A DNA stretch of 64,000 nt from Oscillospiraceae bacterium (GTDB lineage: Bacteria; Bacillota; Clostridia; Oscillospirales; QAMX01), in assembly GCA_015067705.1 (NCBI GenBank), contig SVLW01000007.1:1-64000 (forward strand). The letters run 5' to 3'. The position numbers were made by a program, and so were the translations under genes. Under the pieces are notes generated by a model that worked only from the letters and a program-made list of their open reading frames with translations, was not told the origin of the DNA and made no database searches. This document shows, one piece after another, positions 54,179 through 62,451 of the stretch; the stretch's first letter is position 1, and the number at the start of each line of letters is the position of its first letter.

Positions 54179-55708
54179 TTAGAAATACAGAGTGGAATTG
54201 CGTCCGCGCAGGAGCCGCGGCACGGCACGGATCAGATCCGTGGCCGCCATGCCGTATTCGCTGAGGGTGCGGGCGCATTCATCGCCCGCCGCGCCATGGA
54301 GCCACACCGCCGCACAGGCCGCCTCATAGGCGGGGATCCCCTGTGCCCGGAAGGACACCACAAGGCCGGCCAGCACATCGCCGCTGCCGCCGGAGGCCAT
54401 ACCGGGATTGCCCGTGGGATTCACGGCCACCCGTCCGTCCGGGGACGCGATGATGGTGCGATAGCCCTTCAGCACGATGACGCTGCCGCTCTTCTTCGCG
54501 GCCTCCAGGGCAGTCAGCACCCGGGCGCGGGCCGCATCGGGAGGCGGCGCACCGAAGAGGCGGGCGAACTCGCCGTCATGGGGCGTCAGCACCGGCGTCT
54601 GCTGCATACGGGACAGAATATCCATATGCCCGATGAGGGCATTTATGCCATCGGCGTCAAATACCACGGGAAGCGTCAGCATGGAGGCCAGATCCCGCAC
54701 GGTTGCGGCGGTTGCCTCCTCCCGGCCCAGACCCGGCCCCACCAACACGGCGGAGGCGCCGGCACACAGCGCCAGAAGATCGTAAAGGGAGGCCTGCCCC
54801 AGGGCGTTCTGATCCGGCAGGGCATAGGCCATGGCCTCGGTGAGCTTTACAGCCATGGTGCTGTGAATAGCGGCGGGCACCGCCGCGGTCACAAGCCCCG
54901 CGCCGCTGCGTACCGCGGCCTCGGCGGCCAGATAAGCCGCACCCGTATACCGGGCGCTGCCTGCCACCACCAGTGCATGGCCAAAATGGCTCTTGTGCGC
55001 CCGACGATCCCGACGGGGCAGCACCTCCAGCGTGGACTGGTCACACATGGTGAAGGACGGGGTATAACGATCGGAAATTTCTTTGGGAATGCCAATGTCC
55101 GCCACGATGATGCGGCCGCAGTTGGCGGCGGCCGGCAGCAGCAGACAGGAAGGCTTCGGGAAGGAGAAGGTGACGGTGGCGTCGGCGCACACGGCGTCCT
55201 CGCACATCCCGCCGTAATCGGAATAAAGGCCGGAGGGCAGATCCGCCGCCAGGCGGAAGCCCGGGAAGCGGTTCATCAGTTTGGCCGCCTCGCCGCAGTC
55301 ACCGGTGAGCTTGCCCCGGAATCCGGTGCCGTACATGGCGTCCACACAGGCGTCTGCGCCCACAAGACAATCCGGGGTGAATTCCAGGATCTCGCCGTCT
55401 GACTCGATAAAGCGGCTGCACATGGCGCTGCAGTCCGGGGTCATGCGGGTGCGATCCCCCACGAAGATCACCACCGGATTTCCGCCGGCCCCCAGAATCA
55501 GGGAAGCCAGGGCAAAGCCGTCGCCGCCGTTATTGCCGGAACCGCAGAAAATCACCACCCGGCGTCCTGCGATGCCGGAAAGCGCCCGGTCCAGCGTGTC
55601 AAAAAGGGCCGATGCCGCCGCGTCCATGAGACTCAGACTGGGGATCCCGCTCTCGATGGCGGCACGGTCCATATCCCGCACATCGGCGGAGGAATATACA
55701 TTGATCAT
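54179..55708 (-). CDS. nnr: Bifunctional NAD(P)H-hydrate epimerase/dehydratase
   Basis: 509 residues, metabolite repair enzyme. The N-terminal epimerase (YSSADVRDMDRAAIESGIPSLSLMDAAASALFDTL; VVIFCGSGNNGGDGFALASLIL) joins a C-terminal ADP-dependent dehydratase (AHKSHFGHALVVAGSARYTGAAYLAAEAAVRSGAGLV; VLTPHDGEFARLFG; NPTGNPGMASGGSGDVLAGLVVSF; VWLHGAAGDECARTL). Restores NADHX/NADPHX. In front of ydcC-like and alr genes, as in many Firmicutes. Confidence 0.94.
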   Translation of the reverse strand: MINVYSSADVRDMDRAAIESGIPSLSLMDAAASALFDTLDRALSGIAGRRVVIFCGSGNNGGDGFALASLILGAGGNPVVIFVGDRTRMTPDCSAMCSRFIESDGEILEFTPDCLVGADACVDAMYGTGFRGKLTGDCGEAAKLMNRFPGFRLAADLPSGLYSDYGGMCEDAVCADATVTFSFPKPSCLLLPAAANCGRIIVADIGIPKEISDRYTPSFTMCDQSTLEVLPRRDRRAHKSHFGHALVVAGSARYTGAAYLAAEAAVRSGAGLVTAAVPAAIHSTMAVKLTEAMAYALPDQNALGQASLYDLLALCAGASAVLVGPGLGREEATAATVRDLASMLTLPVVFDADGINALIGHMDILSRMQQTPVLTPHDGEFARLFGAPPPDAARARVLTALEAAKKSGSVIVLKGYRTIIASPDGRVAVNPTGNPGMASGGSGDVLAGLVVSFRAQGIPAYEAACAAVWLHGAAGDECARTLSEYGMAATDLIRAVPRLLRGRNSTLYF

Positions 55709-55735
55709 AAAAGGGTTCTCCTGCTTGAAAAACGC

Positions 55736-56299
55736 TTAGTCGTCCAGTTCGTCTTCGTCGTCCTCGTACTCTTCCGGCGGGCCGTAGAGCACCGCCATTT
55801 GGCGGGGGACATACTGGGAAAAGATGTAGAGCATCTTGGGCGTGGGTTCAAAGCGCACCCGGACGCGGCCCACGTTGCGGACGTTTGCAATGACGAAGAA
55901 TCCGTCGATATCGGGCTTGGAGCGGGCGTCGATGGTTTTCACAAACTCGCCCTCTTCATAGGCGGCCTTGTGCGCGTCGTCATAGGGGGCGATCAGCTCA
56001 TAGGCGTTGGTCTTGATATTGATCTGGCGCTTGCGGCCCCGGCGGGCAATGACCCGGTCGATGTCCAGCTCACCATTGGTGACGATGTACTCGTACTCAA
56101 TGCTCAGCATCAGATAGGCGCGATAGCCCAGCCAGCCAAAAAGCGCCACCGCCGCCGGCAGCAAGAAGAGGATCTCCTGGGTCAGCATCATGGCCAGATA
56201 CACCAGCACGGCGGTCGCCACCATGACCAGCACCTTTAATAAAGACGTTTTGATGCCGTCGTGACGTTTCACAATATATTCGGCGTACATATCCTGCAT
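55736..56299 (-). CDS. DUF6106-like two-helix membrane protein
   Basis: 187 residues. Two adjacent membrane segments (LLKVLVMVATAVLVYLAMMLT; ILFLLPAAVALFGWLGYRAYLML) are followed by a PH-like cytoplasmic domain (YEYIVTNGELDIDRVIARRGRKRQINIKTNAYELIAPYDDAHKAAY) and an acidic tail. Family name is uncertain. First gene of the minus-strand nnr-ydcC-alr-mazF cluster, under a perfect promoter. Confidence 0.7.
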   Translation of the reverse strand: MQDMYAEYIVKRHDGIKTSLLKVLVMVATAVLVYLAMMLTQEILFLLPAAVALFGWLGYRAYLMLSIEYEYIVTNGELDIDRVIARRGRKRQINIKTNAYELIAPYDDAHKAAYEEGEFVKTIDARSKPDIDGFFVIANVRNVGRVRVRFEPTPKMLYIFSQYVPRQMAVLYGPPEEYEDDEDELDD

Positions 56300-56336
56300 A
56301 CGATCATACCTCGGTCTTTCGAAAATAGAATATCAT

Positions 56337-56365
56337 ATTATACCAGAAAACTGCGATTCTGTCAA
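56337..56365 (-). promoter_or_regulatory. Consensus promoter of the nnr-alr-mazF cluster
   Basis: Minus strand TTGACA, 17-bp spacer, TATAAT: perfect sigma-A consensus 38 bp before the first gene. Confidence 0.88.
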
Positions 56366-56425
56366 TTTCTGCGGTTTTTTCCGGCTTTTCCGGGAGCGGG
56401 AAAATGCCCCATCATACGGGGAAAA

Positions 56426-56462
56426 CCCTCTCCGCCGGTTTTTTCGGCGAAGAGGGCTCTGG
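56426..56462 (-). terminator. Terminator after prfB
   Basis: Minus strand stem CCCTCTTCGCCG/CGGCGGAGAGGG followed by TTTT. Confidence 0.8.
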
Positions 56463-56481
56463 AATCGTGCTTTCCTGCGGT

Positions 56482-57603
56482 TTATGCGTTGGCGCCGTTT
56501 TTGATGGCATTCATCTTGAGATAGGCGGAGATGAAGCCGTCGATATCGCCGTCCATCACGGCATTGATGTTGCCGTTTTCAAAGCCGGTACGGTGATCTT
56601 TTGCCAGGGTGTAGGGCATAAAGACATAGGAGCGGATCTGGCTGCCCCATTCGATCTTCTTCTGCTCGCCCTTGATGTCCTCGATCTTGTCGTAATGCTC
56701 GCGCTCCTTGATCTCCATGAGCTTGGACATGAGCATACGCATGGCCACCTGACGGTTCTGCACCTGGCTGCGCTCGTTCTGACAGCTGACCACGATGCCG
56801 GTGGGGATGTGAGTGATGCGGATGGCGGACTCGGTCTTATTGACGTGCTGGCCGCCTGCACCGGAGGAACGATAGGTATCCACCCGGAGATCCTCGTCGC
56901 GGATATCGATCTTCATATCGTCGCCCATTTCCGGCATGACTTCCACGGCGGCAAAGGAGGTGTGGCGGCGGCCGGAGGAGTCAAAGGGGGAGACGCGCAC
57001 CAGACGGTGGACGCCCATCTCGGACTTTAAGAAGCCAAAGGCATTCTCGCCCTCGATGATGATGTCGGCACTCTTGAGGCCGGCTTCTTCGCCGTCCAGA
57101 TAGTTGATGATCTTATACTTATAGCCATGGCTCTCGGCCCAGTGGGTGTACATACGATAGAGCATGGAGGCCCAGTCCTGTGCCTCGGTGCCGCCGGCGC
57201 CTGCATGGAAGCTCATGATGGCGTTGTTGCGGTCATATTCACCGGACAGCAGCGTCTGCATCCGCACATCTTCAAGATGCTTGGTGAGTCTGGCCATACC
57301 GGCGGTGACTTCGTCGGAAAGACTCTCGTCGTTTTCCTCAAGAGCCATTTCACACATTAAGAGCAGATCCTCTGCCTCGTTTTTCAGAGAGGCATAGATG
57401 CTGTGACGATCCTTCAGCTGCTTGATGCGCTGGAGCACCTTCTGGGAATTTTCGAGATCGCTCCAGAAATCCTGTTCGGCGGCCTTGGCCTCCAGTTCCT
57501 CGATCTCACGGGAAGCGGCCTCCAGGTCGAGCGCCGCGCCGATTTCTTCTATTTCAGGACGCATGGCATTGAGCTGCTGCTTGAATTCTTCAAATTGTAA
57601 CAC
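56482..57603 (-). CDS. prfB: Peptide chain release factor 2
   Basis: 373 residues, start GTG at 57603 behind TCGGAGG. Reads UGA/UAA codons; GGQ motif in SSGAGGQHVNKTESAIRITHIPTG and SPF anticodon motif in RLVRVSPFDSSGRRHTSFAAVEV. The gene is one continuous frame: the early region reads IGAALDLEAASREIEELE in frame without the in-frame TGA of the programmed +1 frameshift that regulates RF2 in most bacteria. Confidence 0.96.
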   Translation of the reverse strand: MLQFEEFKQQLNAMRPEIEEIGAALDLEAASREIEELEAKAAEQDFWSDLENSQKVLQRIKQLKDRHSIYASLKNEAEDLLLMCEMALEENDESLSDEVTAGMARLTKHLEDVRMQTLLSGEYDRNNAIMSFHAGAGGTEAQDWASMLYRMYTHWAESHGYKYKIINYLDGEEAGLKSADIIIEGENAFGFLKSEMGVHRLVRVSPFDSSGRRHTSFAAVEVMPEMGDDMKIDIRDEDLRVDTYRSSGAGGQHVNKTESAIRITHIPTGIVVSCQNERSQVQNRQVAMRMLMSKLMEIKEREHYDKIEDIKGEQKKIEWGSQIRSYVFMPYTLAKDHRTGFENGNINAVMDGDIDGFISAYLKMNAIKNGANA

Positions 57604-57632
57604 GGATAACCCTCCGAAAACATAGATACTAT

Positions 57633-57661
57633 ATGATAGCACAATTTCCATGGAAATGCAA
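57633..57661 (-). promoter_or_regulatory. prfB promoter
   Basis: Minus strand TTGCAT, 17-bp spacer, TATCAT, 30 bp before the GTG. Confidence 0.72.
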
Positions 57662-57680
57662 CGGGTTTTCCTGGATTCCC

Positions 57681-58190
57681 TTATAGTTTCTTCTCATAGT
57701 AGAGCACCGGCTCGCCATCCTCCAGTTCCCGGAAGAGCAGATCCCGATAGCCCCAGTGGTGATAAATGGCCCGGTTTCGCAGTTCCTGTTCTTCCACGCC
57801 GATGGAGATGCGCCGATACCCCTGCGCCCGGGCGGCCTCCTCCATAAGCCGCACCAGGCGGGAAATGTGTCCCTGCCCCTCGTATGCCTTCTCGATCCGC
57901 AGGGCATTGATGTTCGTCACGGTTTTCCCGTCCGCCAGTGCCGTCCGGCCCCGGATGGCGCCGCATTCCGGAGAAAAGAGCAGCGTCCCTTCTCCCACAG
58001 GGATGCCGTCCGCAATCACCAAAAAGGTCTGGCTGCGTCCGGTGCGATTGTTCAGAAGCGCTTCCTCCCGCCAGAATTCCCACCGAGGGTCATCGGGATG
58101 GCGCGCGATGGTGCGTGCCCAGATTTGTTCCAGCAGCGCGGGCGTTGCCGGACAGCAGACAACGGATAAAGACTCCTGCAAGTCGTGCAT
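57681..58190 (-). CDS. GNAT-family N-acetyltransferase
   Basis: 169 residues. NNRTGRSQTFLVIADGIPVGEGTLLF, then INALRIEKAYEGQGHISRLVRLMEEAARAQGYRRISIGVEEQELRNRAIYHHWGYRDLLF: acetyl-CoA loop (E-G-Q-G-H-I) and C-terminal GNAT motif. The ATG at 58190 has its RBS too close; a TTG at 58181 would have a properly spaced GGGAG, so the true start is uncertain. No operon partner. Confidence 0.85.
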   Translation of the reverse strand: MHDLQESLSVVCCPATPALLEQIWARTIARHPDDPRWEFWREEALLNNRTGRSQTFLVIADGIPVGEGTLLFSPECGAIRGRTALADGKTVTNINALRIEKAYEGQGHISRLVRLMEEAARAQGYRRISIGVEEQELRNRAIYHHWGYRDLLFRELEDGEPVLYYEKKL

Positions 58191-58253
58191 CTCCCTTCGA
58201 AACAGAATGAATATGGGCTTGGCTCGAACGGCAATTTGGCGAAAAACCGTGCA

Positions 58254-58282
58254 TTGACAAACCTTCTCTTTTTGACTACAAT
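58254..58282 (+). promoter_or_regulatory. Promoter of the Rrf2 gene with -10 palindrome
   Basis: TTGACA, 17-bp spacer, TACAAT. The inverted repeat CTAC-AATAAA-GTAG overlaps the -10, a likely self-operator. Confidence 0.75.
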
Positions 58283-58339
58283 AAAGTAGATGGAAATAGT
58301 GTACAATTCATGCCGGAGGACCGGCGGAGGAAACGAACC

Positions 58340-58759
58340 ATGAGACTGACGAACGAAACAGACTATGCCCTGCGGATCACCGGAGAACTGGCGGCCATCG
58401 GTGCGGTGATCAGTGCCAAGGAACTGGCGGAGCGCACCGACGTGACCCTGCGCTTTGCCCTGAAGATCCTGCACAAGCTGTCCCAGGCCGGGATCGTGGA
58501 CGCAAAAAAAGGTGCCCAGGGCGGATATTATCTGAAAAAGTCCCCGTCGGAGATCAGTCTCGGGGAAGTGGTGGAGACCATCGAGGGCCCCATCCATGTG
58601 TCCAACTGCTCCCAGCCGGATTATCTCTGCCCCCGTGCCTCCGCGGAGGAGGCCTGCCGCTTCCATCACTACTTCTGCGACCTCAACAGTCGCATCCGCC
58701 GGGAACTCTATGAGACCCATCTCTCCGACCTGATGCGGGACCCCGCCAAAACCCTCTGA
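58340..58759 (+). CDS. Rrf2-family transcriptional regulator (IscR/NsrR-like)
   Basis: 139 residues. Winged helix (MRLTNETDYALRITGELAAIGAVISAKELAERTDVTLRFALKILHKLSQAGIVDAKKGAQGGYYL) plus Cys cluster NCSQPDYLCPRASAEEACRFHHYFC that would hold an Fe-S cluster. Start MRLTNETDY at 58340 behind GGCGGAGGAAAC. No isc genes are next to it, so its regulon is elsewhere or unknown. Confidence 0.9.
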   Translation: MRLTNETDYALRITGELAAIGAVISAKELAERTDVTLRFALKILHKLSQAGIVDAKKGAQGGYYLKKSPSEISLGEVVETIEGPIHVSNCSQPDYLCPRASAEEACRFHHYFCDLNSRIRRELYETHLSDLMRDPAKTL

Positions 58760-58769
58760 GAAAAAGAGA

Positions 58770-58809
58770 ACCCCAGAACCGAAGAAACCGGTTCTGGGGT
58801 ATTTTTATT
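58770..58809. terminator. Bidirectional terminator
   Basis: ACCCCAGAACCG/CCGGTTCTGGGGT stem between convergent Rrf2 and glmM genes, T-run TATTTTTATT. Confidence 0.88.
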
Positions 58810-60154
58810 ATGCCAGGCTCTTGCGTACTGCGTCTGCGGCCTCTTCCGCCACACGCTGCACCTTCTCCAGGTCGCGGCCCTCCACCATGACACGCACCAG
58901 GGGTTCCGTACCGGATACGCGGATGACGATGCGGCCTTCCTTGCCCAGTTCTGTCTTGGCGCGCTCCGTGGCGGCGCGGACACAGGGATCGGTATAGAAG
59001 GCGATCTTGCCCTCCGGCGAGACCTTGACGTTAATCATCACCTGGGGGTATTTCTCCATAATGCTGCCCAGCTCCGAGAGCTTCTTCTTGCTGCGGGCCA
59101 TCATGGATAAAAGCTGTATGGCGGTCAGCTGACCGTCGCCGGTGGTGGCGAAGTCACGGAAGATCAGATGGCCGGACTGCTCGCCGCCGAAGCTGTAATC
59201 CTCCAAAAGCATCTCCTCCAGCACATAGCGGTCGCCCACCTTGGTGGCGGAGAAGCGCAGGCCCTCCTCCTCACAGAACACCATAAAGCCCATGTTGGTC
59301 ATAATGGTGCCCACCACGGTGTTGTGGTTCAGCTTGCCGCGTTCCTTCATATCCTTGGCGCAGATGGCCATGATGATATCGCCGTCGATCTCCCGGCCCT
59401 TGTCATCCACACAGAGACAGCGGTCGGCGTCGCCGTCAAAGGCGATACCGGCGTCCAGACCATGCTCCACCACATAGGCCTTCAAGGCCTCCAGATGGGT
59501 GGAACCGCAGCCATCGTTGATATTGGTGCCGTCGGGCTGGTCAAAGAGGATCTCTGCCTCCGCGCCCAGTTCCGCAAAGAGCTTTCTTGCGGTGGCGCTG
59601 GCAGAACCGTTTGCACAGTCCACGGCAATATGCAGACCGTCCAAAGAATTGGGAACGGTGGTCTTTAAGTAATTGACGTAATCCAGCACCGCGTTCTCCG
59701 CGTGGGAGGACTTGCCCAGATCGGTGCCGACGGAGGGCTTCCGCACCGGCACGTCGTCCAGTACGATGGCCTCGATCTGCTCTTCCAGAGCGTCCGCCAG
59801 CTTATAGCCGTCGCCGCCGAAGATCTTGATGCCGTTGAATTCCGCAGAGTTATGAGAGGCAGAGATCATCACGCCCGCATCGGCCTTATACTTGCCCACC
59901 AGATAGGCAACCGCCGGGGTGGGCACCACGCCCACAAAGATCACGTCTGCGCCCACGGAGCAGAGACCTGCCGCAATGGCGCATTCCAGCATGTCGGAGG
60001 ACATCCGGGTATCCTTGCCGATGACGAAGAGGGGACGGCGGCGCAGACCGGACAGCACTTCCGCCGCGGCCCGGCCGATCTCCATGGCCAGTTCACACGT
60101 TAATTTCTCACCCGCGATGCCGCGGATGCCATCGGTACCAAAGAGTCTGCCCAT
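58808..60154 (-). CDS. glmM: Phosphoglucosamine mutase
   Basis: 448 residues. Phosphoserine loop VMISASHNSAEFNGIKIFG (Ser100), Mg site AFDGDADRCLCVDDKGREIDGD, sugar loop GGEQSGHLIF and C-terminal RVSGTEPLVRVMVEG. Converts GlcN-6-P to GlcN-1-P for UDP-GlcNAc. Preceded by a GlmU-like helix protein in the same transcript. Confidence 0.97.
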   Translation of the reverse strand: MGRLFGTDGIRGIAGEKLTCELAMEIGRAAAEVLSGLRRRPLFVIGKDTRMSSDMLECAIAAGLCSVGADVIFVGVVPTPAVAYLVGKYKADAGVMISASHNSAEFNGIKIFGGDGYKLADALEEQIEAIVLDDVPVRKPSVGTDLGKSSHAENAVLDYVNYLKTTVPNSLDGLHIAVDCANGSASATARKLFAELGAEAEILFDQPDGTNINDGCGSTHLEALKAYVVEHGLDAGIAFDGDADRCLCVDDKGREIDGDIIMAICAKDMKERGKLNHNTVVGTIMTNMGFMVFCEEEGLRFSATKVGDRYVLEEMLLEDYSFGGEQSGHLIFRDFATTGDGQLTAIQLLSMMARSKKKLSELGSIMEKYPQVMINVKVSPEGKIAFYTDPCVRAATERAKTELGKEGRIVIRVSGTEPLVRVMVEGRDLEKVQRVAEEAADAVRKSLA

Positions 60155-60820
60155 TTATCGGACCTCCTTTTTTACGATCACGCCGGTGTTTTTATGGATA
60201 TGCTCCGGCGGCAGATAGCCGCGGACACAGGAGGTGGGATACACATTGCTGTGCGGCCCGATCACCGTGCCGGGATTTAAGACAGAATTGCAGCCCACTT
60301 CCACAAAGTCGCCCAGGATCGCACCGAATTTCTTCAGGCCGGTTTCCATCGGTTCCCCTGCGCCGTGCACCACAACCAGAGTTTTGTCGCTTTTCACGTT
60401 GGACGTCACCGCGCCCGCGCCCATATGGGCCTTATAGCCCAGAATGGAGTCGCCCACATAATTGAAGTGAGGCACCTGGACACCATCAAAGAGAATGACG
60501 TTCTTGAGCTCCGTGGAATTGCCCACCACGGCGCCGGCGCCCACCAGAGCACTGCCCCGGATGAAGGCGGAGTGGCGCACCTCGGTCTCCGGCCCGATGA
60601 TGCAGGGCCCGGCAATATAGGCAGAGGGGAAGATCTTCGCGCTCTTCGCGATCCAAACGTCCTCCGCCGGATGGTCATATTCCGCCGGGTCAAGGGTGGG
60701 GCCCAATGCGAGGATCAGAGCCTTGATCCCGGCAAGTGCCTGCCAGGGATAGGCGAACTGCTCAAGATACTCCGCCGCCAGGGTGTGGGAAAGATCAAAG
60801 AAAGATTTGGTTTCCAGCAT
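60155..60820 (-). CDS. Left-handed beta-helix protein similar to the GlmU C-domain
   Basis: 221 residues. An N-terminal helical part (SHTLAAEYLEQFAYPWQALAGIKALILALGPT) leads into hexapeptide repeats (ADVWIAKSAKIFPSAYIAGPCIIGPETEVRHSAFIRGSALVGAGAVVGNSTELKNVILFDGVQVPHFNYVGDSILG) and NVYPTSCVRGYLPPEHIHKNTGVIVKKE. This is the acetyltransferase half of a GlmU-like enzyme without the uridylyltransferase domain. Its stop abuts the glmM start, so a role in amino-sugar activation is inferred. Confidence 0.82.
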   Translation of the reverse strand: MLETKSFFDLSHTLAAEYLEQFAYPWQALAGIKALILALGPTLDPAEYDHPAEDVWIAKSAKIFPSAYIAGPCIIGPETEVRHSAFIRGSALVGAGAVVGNSTELKNVILFDGVQVPHFNYVGDSILGYKAHMGAGAVTSNVKSDKTLVVVHGAGEPMETGLKKFGAILGDFVEVGCNSVLNPGTVIGPHSNVYPTSCVRGYLPPEHIHKNTGVIVKKEVR

Positions 60821-60828
60821 AAAATATG

Positions 60829-61389
60829 TTACTCCTTCACGCTGCCGTCGGCGTTGAAGAGCGGCAGCTTCTCCAGGAAGAGGATGTCGTCACGGTTTGC
60901 GGCGTCGCCCTCGGCCAGTACGCTCATGCGGCCCACCACATTGCCCTGGGCCTTTTCTACCAGAGCCTCCACGGCGCGCAGAGATTCGCCGGTGCTGATC
61001 ACATCGTCCACGATCAGGACGCGCTTGCCCTGGATGTACTCCACCTCATCCTCTGCCAGATACAGGGTCTGCTCCTTGTCGGTGGTGATGGAGCGCACCT
61101 TCACGGACACCACGTTTTTCATATAAAGCTTCGGATACTTGCGGGCCACGATGTAGTGATACTTGCCGGACTGGCGTGCCATTTCATAGGCCAAGGGAAT
61201 GCTCTTGGCCTCGGCGGTGACAATCACATCAAATTCCGGCGCTTTTTTCAGAAGCGCTTCGGCAGAAGCCACCGTGATTTCCACGTCGCCGAAGATCACG
61301 AAGGCGCCAATATAGAGATCATCTGTGACACGGCACAGCGGCAGATCCCGCCGCAGTCCCGCGATGTTCATTTCGTAAGTCATACCCAT
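60829..61389 (-). CDS. Phosphoribosyltransferase (adenine/xanthine type)
   Basis: 186 residues from the ATG at 61389 (GGAG 9 nt upstream). Hood and core with PRPP loop RVLIVDDVISTGESLRAVEALVEKAQ, substrate pocket TAEAKSIPLAYEMARQSGKYHYIVARKYPKLYM, and an N-terminal LPLCRVTDDLYIGAFVIFGDVEITV. Purine base salvage is the likely reaction; adenine versus xanthine cannot be decided. Upstream in the same unit as the beta-helix protein and glmM. Confidence 0.86.
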   Translation of the reverse strand: MGMTYEMNIAGLRRDLPLCRVTDDLYIGAFVIFGDVEITVASAEALLKKAPEFDVIVTAEAKSIPLAYEMARQSGKYHYIVARKYPKLYMKNVVSVKVRSITTDKEQTLYLAEDEVEYIQGKRVLIVDDVISTGESLRAVEALVEKAQGNVVGRMSVLAEGDAANRDDILFLEKLPLFNADGSVKE

Positions 61390-61518
61390 TTTTCTCGTCT
61401 CCTTTTGCAGGCGGACGGCCTGCTCCTCGAAATCAGCTGGGGCGTTCAAACGGCAAATCCGGGAGAATCCGTCAAACCGTGCGGAATCCTATCCGGAAAT
61501 CCTTTTTTTTGCCACCCT

Positions 61519-61547
61519 AGTATATCATATGCTGTCAAATTCCGCAA
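61519..61547 (-). promoter_or_regulatory. Promoter of the PRTase-glmM operon
   Basis: Minus strand TTGCGG, 17-bp spacer, TATACT. Confidence 0.62.
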
Positions 61548-61614
61548 GTCTTGCAGGAAAGAAATGACAATCCGGTTACAAGAGTTTACAATATAAAAAT
61601 CTTGGGAAAAAGAC

Positions 61615-61643
61615 TTGTATTATGTTAATTTATTCTGTAGAAT
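61615..61643 (+). promoter_or_regulatory. Promoter of the membrane protein gene at 61.7 kb
   Basis: TTGTAT, 17-bp spacer, TAGAAT; leader about 80 bp. Confidence 0.6.
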
Positions 61644-61725
61644 CATAATAGATTATGTAGACCGATTTATATTCTGTTATTTCAGGCCGTGCGGTGCTTT
61701 GCCGCATGATGCGGGGGTGTGTATC

Positions 61726-62289
61726 ATGAAGAAAATCATGAACGGAATTGGCGTTGCAGCGCTTAGTTTAGGTGCTGGACTGCTGTTTTCCCTGCTCTCC
61801 GGCCTCCGTTACACCGTCTCGGGAACAGAGGGTGCACTTCAGACCATCGGCGTAATTATGTCTACTGTTTATTTGGCGGCTTTCCTGCTCTTCCCGGTAT
61901 GGCTTGGTTATCATAAAAAGATCGCCTGTTTCGTGACCTACGGCATCCTGTTTGCCGTGGTGGGCGTCATGGGTCTTGTGGGATTCATGGGCTATGGCTT
62001 CCTCCTGGGCGGCCTCTCCTCCATCTATTTCCTGCTGATCACGCCCTTTGCCGCACTGGTGGAACAGATCGCCCTTTCCTGCAATATCTATTATGCCGCG
62101 GACCGCATTCTGCTGATCCTGCCGGCGGCGGTATACTTCCTCACCATGGTGTCCTATATCGTCGGCACCATCCTCCGCGCACACGAGCGCGCCCTCTATT
62201 ATTCCCTGGTACGTCTGGACAGCCGCTATGCCTATCGTCTGCCCGCCGTGGAAGAACCCCAGACCTTTGAAGAACGTCACCCTGCATAA
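61726..62289 (+). CDS. Hypothetical polytopic membrane protein
   Basis: 187 residues. Four to five membrane segments: MNGIGVAALSLGAGLLFSLL, IGVIMSTVYLAAFLLFPVWLGY, IACFVTYGILFAVVGVMGLVGF, YFLLITPFAALVEQIAL, RILLILPAAVYFLTMVSYIVGTI. No family recognised. The ATG at 61726 (GGGGGTGTG upstream) is chosen over the 37-codon longer track ORF, which lies before the -10/leader. Monocistronic with a terminator. Confidence 0.75.
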   Translation: MKKIMNGIGVAALSLGAGLLFSLLSGLRYTVSGTEGALQTIGVIMSTVYLAAFLLFPVWLGYHKKIACFVTYGILFAVVGVMGLVGFMGYGFLLGGLSSIYFLLITPFAALVEQIALSCNIYYAADRILLILPAAVYFLTMVSYIVGTILRAHERALYYSLVRLDSRYAYRLPAVEEPQTFEERHPA

Positions 62290-62312
62290 CACCAACTATG
62301 CTTGCACAAACG

Positions 62313-62357
62313 GAATCCCCGTGGGAGCCTCCTCCCCGCGGGGATTCAATTTTTTTA
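62313..62357 (+). terminator. Terminator after the membrane protein gene
   Basis: GAATCCCCG...CGGGGATTC stem with TTTTTTT. Confidence 0.82.
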
Positions 62358-62451
62358 CTCTTTTTCCCGGAATGCAGTGACCGCTTTGGAAAAAGATACG
62401 TCTATAAGGACATCAGCGGCTGAGAAAGAACTTGGGAAAAGGAGGGGAGTC

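Noticed and set aside
53585-55402. 605-codon plus-strand ORF over lipoprotein and nnr genes
   Set aside because: Antisense shadow without signals; nnr motifs are unambiguous on the minus strand.
61450-61725. Possible riboswitch in the divergent PRTase/membrane-protein spacer
   Set aside because: No conserved purine, guanidine or other aptamer core seen; only two divergent promoters.
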